64,000 nt of DNA, taken from Oscheius dolichura (taxonomy: Eukaryota > Nematoda > Chromadorea > Rhabditida > Rhabditidae). The DNA lies in assembly GCA_932521035.1 (NCBI GenBank), contig OW051493.1, positions 3,844,001 to 3,908,000 of the forward strand. The letters are read 5' to 3'. The translations under genes were made by a program, and so were the position numbers. Below the pieces are notes generated by a model. It was not told the origin of the DNA. It ran no database searches and worked only from the letters and a program-made list of their open reading frames with translations. Positions 56,918 through 64,000 of this stretch are shown piece by piece (position 1 is the first letter of the stretch; every line of letters starts with the position of its first letter).

Positions 56918-57432
56918 AGTATATCCCCTTCAAAGAACAGACAATTTTCACAGGGAAACACGTGTTTACGTGGAGAGGGTCTCCCCCAATCAGGAGGAAA
57001 CAACGAGACATTTTCACCCCGGGTGGGATTCGCCGTGGGAACGGTCTCCTCCAAATACACATGTCCTCCCGAGTCACGCTGCAATTTACATCCCCATGAA
57101 CCAGAGAACTTGTTCACAAAAGATACATTCGTACCTGGGCTCTGTTTTTGAACTCTCGCACAATGGGGAGCAATCTCCTTTTCCATCCTAACCTACCATA
57201 TCCCCCCGTAGAGTCCTCTCACACCCTGAAATGAGATGATTACGGTAGCTCTTCTCTTCCATTTCTTCCAAATAACGTTATTTGTGTTTACCCCTGAAAA
57301 AATTGCATCTTATTAATTAACGAAAATGCTGTTTTGAGGCATTTTCGCTTTTTTTATTTAGAAGAAGGTATCTCTTTTTATATAGTGGCAAAATTATAGA
57401 CATTCTAGACGAATGTCAACAAAAAGTGAACA
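56918..57432. other. Intergenic between receptor paralogues
   Basis: About 500 bases with no supported gene. Frames at 56809-57186 and 56907-57191 are shadows with no motif. Confidence 0.35.
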
Positions 57433-58020
57433 ATTCGTTTGTTGGAAAAGGAGAAATCTAACAAAAAGTGTTATTTGCGTTTACAAGGAGGGTACAAAAA
57501 GGGAACAATACCACAAATAACGGCTGTTTTCGACACAGTGCTTCGAGCTCCTTCCAAATTACCCAGCGCCGATGTCCTAGTCGTGACTTTTCTCCCCCGC
57601 ATACATGGGCAAACGCCCGGGCGCGCCACGTTACGTAACATATCATCTGTCAAAGTTTGTGAGGCTACAGGTTTTTTGTCGGGGCGGCTGAGATGTGACT
57701 AGGTTCATTACAATCGCCTTGCCGTGCTCTTCAACCAGGTCTTTAAATTTTTGAAATCGACCAAGAAATGACCGAGATACGGACACAAACGCGCGACACT
57801 CCCGTCTACGCCCAATTTCGGGCGCGTCCGTTTTTTTTTTTCATGTATGTCTCCCCCCCCCCCCCCCGGAAGAAAAAAAAGTTAAAAACAGCCGTTATTT
57901 GTGGTATTGTTCCCCTTTTGTAGATTTCTCTCCCTTTCCTAATATTGTTCCCTTTTTGTACCCTCCTTGTAAACGCAAATAACACTTTTTGTTAGATTTC
58001 TCCTTTTCCAACAAACGAAT
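57433..58020. mobile_element. Fold-back element between the receptor paralogues
   Basis: Inverted arms beginning ATTCGTTTGTTGGAAAAGGA and ending in the exact reverse complement. Each arm runs over 100 bp (AACAAAAAGTGTTATTTGCG, TTTACAAGGAGGGTACAAAA). Poly-T and a 15-C run lie in the right half. No transposase frame and no obvious target duplication. Symmetric frames on both strands here are artefacts. Confidence 0.8.
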
Positions 58021-58162
58021 GGCCTACAGTAATCTCTCCTCCCAAAATAGTAACCCGCGTTTGACGGGTCCATAAAATATCCCCCGCGCCTGATTGTTGC
58101 CACATGTCGTCGTTAATATGTTCAGGTAGAAAACAGCTCCTTCCCATTATATCCGCCTCGCC

Positions 58163-59296
58163 ATGTCCACTCCGGATACCCCGTCCTTCTCCACCCTGAC
58201 AGACATCCTCCACGATGCCGTGAGTCTCCCTGGTCATTCTCCCCTGAGCCCAGTTCCAGGTCCTTACCTGGTATGACTGCCGGCCGTATGCCATCTCCCC
58301 CTGGGCGGTGGAGGTGCTCTTCTACCTGAGTCTGCTCTTCATCCTCTTCTATCTCTACGTCATCTCGACCCTCGTCCTCCGCCGGGTCACCAGGGGCCAG
58401 TTCAACAATCCCTTCTACAATTGTGTTATGCTGCTGTCCCTCGGCGACATCGGCACTCTCCTCCTTTGTTCCCGAGGTACCCTGTCCCCCTGACGCCGTC
58501 AGTCTGCCTCTTTAGCCACCATCCCCACCTGTGCCCTGCGGGGCATCCCGGCCCGGTACCTGGCCTGGGAGGGACTAGGCGTTTTCTGTGTTGACCTCAT
58601 CTACGGGATTAACCTCGTTATGGCCTCGATCCGCCTGAATGCTGTTTACCTCCCGAAAAAGACAATCACAAGACGGATAGTTGGTCACTTTTTGATCCCT
58701 TACAAATGGAATAGACCACCTGGTTCCTGAACGGATTTCTCCTCCTCCAGTTCCTCTGGGCCACGGCCATGGGCACCCTCTACTACACGGGGATCATGAG
58801 GACGATCTGGTTCGTGGGGACGGAGTACCACGGCGAGTGGAAGGCGCCCTTCAACCACCGGACAGAGTTCAACATGGCCCAGATGGCCCTCACCTTCCTC
58901 CTCTACGGGGTCACCTTCTTCCGCCTCAGAAAGGTTTCCTCCTCCTCCCCGGGCCAGTCATCATCATTTCAGCTGAAGATCTCCTTATCCTCGACGTCAT
59001 TCCGCCAAGAATATCGCCTGCTAATCCTGGCCGTGCTTATTTTCGGCTGTGAGTTGTTTTTCATCTACAGTTCCGACTGGATTGGCTTCGACTGGGGTCT
59101 GGGGGATGCCGATTTTAACGCCAACGTCTCATACTTTGGACGGCCTCTGGCTACGGGCATCACTCCGGTCAGTCCGACACCAGAGACATTAAAACGGCTT
59201 CAGGTCTTCTATCTTATCTTCGCCTCGGAACTTCGACACGCGTGTTTCCCTTGTACAATTCGGATAAGCAACAGTAAGGAGGCATTCGTCGGATAG
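58163..59296 (+). CDS. Seven-TM receptor, Srg-superfamily-like, paralogue 2
   Basis: Six exons (58163-58219, 58260-58476, 58516-58679, 58715-58933, 58973-59167, 59204-59296) give 314 aa. Relative to paralogue 1 it has one extra intron, splitting the third exon at RR-I/TTWF. Conserved blocks: TWYDCRPYAISPWAVE, FLSLLF/YVISTLV, NNPFYNCVMLLSLGDIGTLL, PARYLAWEGL, DLIYGINLVMASIRL, FIYSSDWIGFDWGLGDADFN and SYFGRPLATGITP. The same caveat on subfamily applies. TATA-like or leader acceptor signals are not obvious. The fold-back element lies just upstream. Confidence 0.78.
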
Positions 59297-59440
59297 AATG
59301 CCACATGTTGCAGAGTGGTCTCCTTCCCTCCAAACCTACATCCCAACGCCGAGAAGAACTTCTATTTTTGTACTGAAACCTTTCGGTTAAATAAAATTCT
59401 TTTTCTAACGTATGTCAGGGGAAGAATGAACAGTACGGAG

Positions 59441-60178
59441 CAGAGATGTGCGATACAAAAATTTTCGCTTCGATACGATACGATACCGCGGTTTTTGTAT
59501 CGTATCGCGATACGATACGATTTAACCTGAACTATGCATCAAATTTCGAAGCCAAAAATAGGGGTTTCTTCTGTTTCTTATTTTTTTCAATAGTATTTTT
59601 GTCTCATTTAAATATTGCTAGAGTTTAGGAGACCGTATTCAACCCGAATTGCCCAGCAGGAAGTTTCAGGAACGGTGCCAAAGGTCCCCTCTAATGATTC
59701 ACAGTTCTTATAAGAGGATTTTTCGATTTATCCGAATAGCTTGGCATAAATTTGAGCACAGCCATAAATATAGACTTTGGAACATTACTTTGAAAAACCC
59801 TTTGTGCCCATTTGGCTATCTCTGTTTTCTAATCGCCCTCTCTAACGCAGATGCCACTGTGAAGCTGTGCCCTTCAAAAGACATCCGGATTGCGATCGTT
59901 GGTAGCAGAATCCTACCTTAATAACAGGTGCACAAATAGTCAAGTGATTAGTGAGCTGGATTAGAAAAATTTCAATGGTGGTTCGACTTCCGGCTACGGT
60001 CCTATTTTTGCAATTTTTTTCTGGTCCAATGGGGTAGTTTGTATCGTGGTTTATATCGTGAATTTTGCCTATTTCGATACGATACGATACGATATGGCCA
60101 TTCTTGTATCGTTTTCGATACGATACGATATGTATCGTATCGAAATTTCGATATGTATCGTTGTATCGCACATCTCTG
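59441..60178. mobile_element. Nonautonomous hAT-like element, second copy type
   Basis: Terminal repeats CAGAGATGTGCGATACAA / TTGTATCGCACATCTCTG are flanked by perfect 8-bp duplications GTACGGAG (59433-59440, 60179-60186). The 738-bp interior has no transposase. Just inside each end are runs of CGATA (reverse TATCG), partly tandem. It inserted in intergenic DNA between paralogue 2 and the F-box-like gene. Confidence 0.88.
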
Positions 60179-60402
60179 GTACGGAGGGTACTTCCCCTGA
60201 AAGGGAGTTAGTCGGACGGAGCCCTACTCCTGGCCGTGCTCCAACTTCATAACGTAATTCTGATTTCCTTTGGTTCATCTAGATCCCGTCGAAAACATCT
60301 GTTTATCGTCAAAGGCAAGCTGCTTCCTCTCACTCTTTCTCGCTTCCGAATCGATTTTACCAAAAGTTTTATTTACATTGCCACCCATCTCACTCTCTCA
60401 AA

Positions 60403-61384
60403 ATGGATAACCTCCCCGGAGAAATCCTGACGGTTGTTTGTAACTTATTACCATGGAAGGACAGACTCACCTCAGGCCGTCTCTCTCCACGAAGTTCCGT
60501 GTGCCCCGCTGGTAAATGATTGCTGTGCCCCTATTCACCATGGAGGAAGAAAATGTAGGCTTAATGAGAGGAGAAATGAGCTGTTTCAGTACAGTTTTTC
60601 ATTCACGCTGAAGTTTCAACGAGAAGCAAAGGAAAGTAGAACTGTTGAGATTGTTTATACTCCCCACGGCGAAGGTATAATTCCAGAAAAGCCCGTAAAC
60701 CAATTCAGGAAACAACGTCTTTTCGAAGTCTCAAGTCAACGAAGGGGAAGAGCTCCTCCACAAGGCGACATTCCACTGCTCAGCTTTGCCCTACCACCAG
60801 CTCATATCCCTTTACATCAAATTCTTAGCCACTATCTTCTCCCCAAAGAAAATTCAACTAGTACAGTTTTTAGTAATCTACCAAAATATGACCATTTATA
60901 GTTGCGTTTGACTAATTATTTCCTTCAAAAATACGGGCACATTATGCAAGGAATGCCCGCAATCTGGGAGGAACGCTCCCTGGAGGTGTCTCCCCTCCTC
61001 CACCAACTGACGAAGGAAGAGCGAACATTCCTGGAGCAGTGTAAAAGTAATCGCCCCATACTGCTTAGATCTGCACACTCTCATACTGGATTTCAAGATA
61101 CGGGAAGACTTCTGGAGAATTGCCGGCGTTCGTAGCGTATGTTATTTGAGAGCCAAAACATAGCACAAATTAGACCAAACAGCTCGTTTTGGAATATGGA
61201 AACAAATGGCTTCGAGAAAGTCGATTACGGACGTTTTACCATAAACATAGAAGAGGGAATGACGGAGGGGTCCCGTTTGGATGAACTGACTGTATATATC
61301 GATGGCAGCAGTATTATTATACGTGTCAACTGCCCCCCATCTCATCAGGCTCTATTATTGTTCAAAAACCATTTAGATAAATAA
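60403..61384 (+). pseudogene. F-box-like protein gene, apparently frameshifted
   Basis: The start MDNLPGEILTVVCNLLPWKD is a good F-box N-terminus. The expected continuation RLSTKFRVPRW lies in another frame, fitting a 2-bp CT gain in CTCTCTCC at 60479-60488. A 43-nt intron (60432-60474) would also restore an open frame but deletes half the F-box. Further blocks LNERRNELFQY, LLHKATFHCSALPYHQLISL, DLHTLILDFKIREDFWRI and a last exon ending ALLLFKNHLDK look like the C-terminal part of nematode F-box/FTH proteins, spread over frames that short introns can connect. Adaptor of SCF ubiquitin ligases if functional. Status (gene, pseudogene or sequencing error) cannot be settled here. Confidence 0.5.
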
Positions 61385-61782
61385 AAATTCTGCTTCAAAT
61401 CTGTAAAGGGAAGACTGCCCAGCAGAAGTCGACTAGACTACAGGGAGCTCACGTGCGGTGTTTGTTTCCCCGCTCCGAGATAGCAATCCCTGGTCCTCTC
61501 CGTTTTCGTTGAGCCAATTCGTCGGTTGCTTTCTCCCGATCTCCTTCTGATTCGAGCTAATTGGGCTGGCTTTCCTATAGAAACTTGGAAAAGTCAGAAG
61601 TTCAGTGTCTGAATGAGTCCCCCAGGTGATAACCTCTTGTTTTGGATTGCTTTGCCTCCAAAATTGGGACGAGTTAGCTATTGCCCAGCACGGTTAACTA
61701 TGTTCCACTCGAAATCCGCACTAATCCCCCCGGAATCCTCGTCCGCCTCTATTGTTTTCCGCCTTTTTTCGAACCATCGTAG
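61385..61782. other. Intergenic / P450 promoter
   Basis: About 400 bases. No gene. A TCGTAG splice-acceptor-like site abuts the P450 ATG. Confidence 0.35.
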
Positions 61783-63551
61783 ATGTCATCCGTCACCTTT
61801 TACGTGGCTCTCTTCTCCCTGGGCCTGTTTTTTTTCTATTGGAAGACTATTTATGACCTCCTCTGGAAGAGGATACGCATCTACAAGGCACTTCACTCCA
61901 TTCCCGGGCCGTTCGCGGTCCCTCTGCTGGGGACTGTGTGGCAGTTCAAATGGAAGACGGAAGGTGTGTTGCCCCTTTACCATAAAGAGGAATTAGATCT
62001 CTCCATGCAATTTCACGAATGGACTACGTATTACCGAAACAGGGGACACAGCCTGCTGAAGATCTGGGTGGGACCCATCCCGACTCTTTTTGTTATGAAA
62101 CCGGATGCGGCTAGAGTAGGTTATTGGCAGAGGAAAAGACCTATTTCTAGACAATTTTGGAGAGCAACACACTGATAACCAAAGGGAAAGAATACGATAT
62201 TTTGATTCCGTGGCTGGGGCGAGGACTACTGATAGCGACGGGGGACAAGTGGCGGACACGGAGGAAGATGCTGACCCCGTCGTTCCATTTCAATGTTTTG
62301 AACGACTTTCTGAAGGTTCACGACTATCAGGCAAAGGTTTTATCTTTCGACGGGACAGAAATCAAAGCGGGGTAGATTCTAGTGGAGCAGATCGACAGGT
62401 TTGCTGTTTCGGGGGAACAGTTCGACATCTTCCCGTGGATCAAGAGATGTGCCCTGGATATTATCTGTGGTTAGTGTGATCCAAGGATTGTCAAGATATT
62501 CTCAGAAACGGCCATGGGGTGCACGGTCTCGGCCCAGACGAACCACAGCCACCCGTACGTGTTCTCGGTGCAGCGGATGAACGAGCTGGCCTTCCAGTAC
62601 CAGAGGATGCCCTGGCTACAGATCAAACCAATCTGGTACCGGTTGTCCTATTATCCTCTTTGAGAAAATGGATTCAGGTGGTTGAGTGGATACGGGCATG
62701 CTTATGAGAGACATCTGAAAGTGGTCACAGACTTCACGAAGACAGTCATCTCCGATAAGCTGGCCCAGGGGGAGGACGAGCTGGTGGTCGAGGGCAAGAA
62801 GAAGGCCTTCCTGGACATGCTGGTGGAGCTGAGCCGGGACGGCAGTCTGTCCTACGAGGACATCCGGGAGGAGGTGGACACCTTCATGTTCGAGGGACAC
62901 GACACCACCTCGGCCAGCATGGGCTGGACTCTCTGGTGTCTGGCTCACAACCCCGACTGCCAGCGGAGGATACACGAGGAGCTGGACAGCGTGTTCGGGG
63001 ACACGGACAGGGACATCACGACAGACGATCTGAAACAGCTGAAGTACCTGGAGAGATGCATCAAGGAGTCGCTTCGAGTGCGGCCTTCTGTCCCCAATTT
63101 CGCGAGGATCGTCGAGGAGGATATTGTAATTGGTATACCTGCCCGAGATATAAAGTACTGCTTCAGACGGTGTCTGTGTCCCGCGGGGATGTTCCATCAT
63201 CATCTGCCCCTTGATGCTTCACTACAGCGAAGACATCTGGAAGGACCCGTTCGAATTCGATCCAGACAGATTCGTGGACGAGAACGTGGCTCGGCGGCAT
63301 CCTTACGCCTATATTCCGTTCAGTGCCGGCCCGAGGAACTGTATCGGTTTGTCTTATCACAGCTGTGTTTGACCCATTTCTAAGGTCAGAAGTTCGCTTT
63401 GATGGAGGAGAAGACGGTGTTGGCGTGGTTCTTCCGTAAGTATCGAATATCCTCCGCCGTACCCTTCGTGGACAACGGGCCTCTCCCTGAGATTATTCTC
63501 CGGCCCGCCTTGGGCCTTCCTGTAAAAATTGAGAAAAGAGAATCGTTATAA
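61783..63551 (+). CDS. Cytochrome P450, CYP4 clan
   Basis: Seven exons (61783-62115, 62151-62336, 62376-62469, 62506-62641, 62678-63132, 63167-63346, 63385-63551) give 516 aa, the usual CYP4 length. N-terminal membrane anchor ([15 protein letters not shown]), then the hinge [29 protein letters not shown] (C-helix), [15 protein letters not shown] (I-helix, EGHDTT typical of CYP4), [10 protein letters not shown] (ExxR), FDPDRF and heme loop [19 protein letters not shown]. It is an ER monooxygenase for fatty acids or xenobiotics. All catalytic motifs are intact. Introns are 34-39 nt. It converges with a related P450 27 bp downstream. Confidence 0.93.
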
Positions 63552-63578
63552 ATTGGGTAGTTTTATTGACTCGTCTAT

Positions 63579-64000
63579 TTACTCGTGTATCCTTCGCTGA
63601 ATCTTGACCGGAAAGCCGAGACTCGGCTTGAGGATGATCTCCGGCATTGGGAGATTGTCATCATGGGGAACGGGAGTGGAAATGCTGAACTTTCGGAAGA
63701 ACCAGGCGAGGACCGTCTTCTCTTCCATCAGAGCAAACTTCTGTCCTGAACCGGATGAGTTGCCTCAATAGGAAAGTGGATGACAACCTATACAGTTCCT
63801 GAGGCCGGCGCTAAACGGAATATAGGCGTAGGAATGCCTCTTGACGTCGTCCAGGAAGCGGTCAGGATCAAATTTTAGAGGATCCTCCCAGACTTGCGGA
63901 CTCTTGTGGATAGTCATCGGGGTAATCAGAATGGAGCATCCCTTCGGCACGATCATTCCATCTATAAGTCTTTTTGTCAAGGAGGATGGGATACAAGCCT
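63579..64000 (-). CDS. Cytochrome P450, CYP4 clan (3' part, runs off right edge)
   Basis: The last two exons on the minus strand, 63788-63961 and 63579-63745, are in phase: [44 protein letters not shown] (heme loop; Leu where the neighbour has Pro) and [19 protein letters not shown]. The final exon is 167 nt, exactly as in the P450 on the opposite strand, so the two are recent paralogues in a tail-to-tail inverted arrangement. Minus-strand AATAAA at 63562-63567 overlaps the short shared 3' region. The bulk of the gene lies right of the window. Confidence 0.9.

Overview
The window reads as nuclear DNA of a nematode. The chemoreceptor gene at 12693-14336 has the Srh layout, two genes near 56-59 kb look like Srg-superfamily receptors, and the UDP-glucuronosyltransferase, class-2 lipase and MOLO1-type genes match nematode-typical families. 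Introns are very short (mostly 33-50 nt). Several start codons sit 0-15 nt after a perfect 3' splice site, as expected of spliced-leader trans-splicing. Species cannot be named from sequence alone. All exon models were built by hand from frame, phase and splice sites, so boundaries are predictions.

Layout, left half: the start of a secreted protein (minus, 1-178); a 60-aa six-cysteine secreted peptide (928-1150); a 142-aa helical secreted protein (1383-2014, minus); a class-2 lipase (4037-5222); a secreted MBLAC1-like metallo-beta-lactamase-fold protein with a Lustrin-type Cys-rich domain (6204-10339, minus), whose 1.1 kb intron contains a complete four-TM gene on the same strand (6904-7513); an Srh chemoreceptor (12693-14336, minus); a MOLO1/TPM-domain protein (15402-16794); a UGT (16944-18839); an HSPA13/STCH Hsp70-like ATPase (20075-21823); a small membrane protein and a small secreted protein, divergent (22071-23347); and a 659-aa polytopic membrane protein I do not recognise (24108-26440, minus).

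Layout, right half: a NADAR-domain protein (27650-29992, minus) divergent from an OGFOD1-type 2-oxoglutarate oxygenase (30248-32128). A 16.4 kb NURF-1/BPTF chromatin-remodelling gene follows (32319-48684, minus), its introns loaded with mobile DNA: a hAT-like MITE splitting the bromodomain coding sequence, two adjacent large fold-back elements, and a deleted LTR retrotransposon with a MITE nested in one LTR. Then come a zinc-finger-like gene (49719-50705, minus), a repeat-rich stretch with tRNA-like units, a Spindly homologue (53246-55573), two paralogous 7TM receptors (55772-59296) separated by another fold-back element, a second hAT-like MITE (59441-60178), an F-box-like gene with an apparent frameshift, and two CYP4-type P450 genes meeting tail to tail (61783-63551 plus; 63579 to the right edge, minus).

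There is no operon-like common pathway. Housekeeping genes (HSPA13, OGFOD1, NURF-1, Spindly) are interleaved with environment-facing families (chemoreceptors, UGT, P450, lipase, secreted peptides). The observations most worth follow-up are two hAT-like MITEs whose subterminal pentamer arrays co-vary with their terminal repeats, the gene nested in the MBL-fold gene, and the loss of the metal-binding Asp in that MBL motif.
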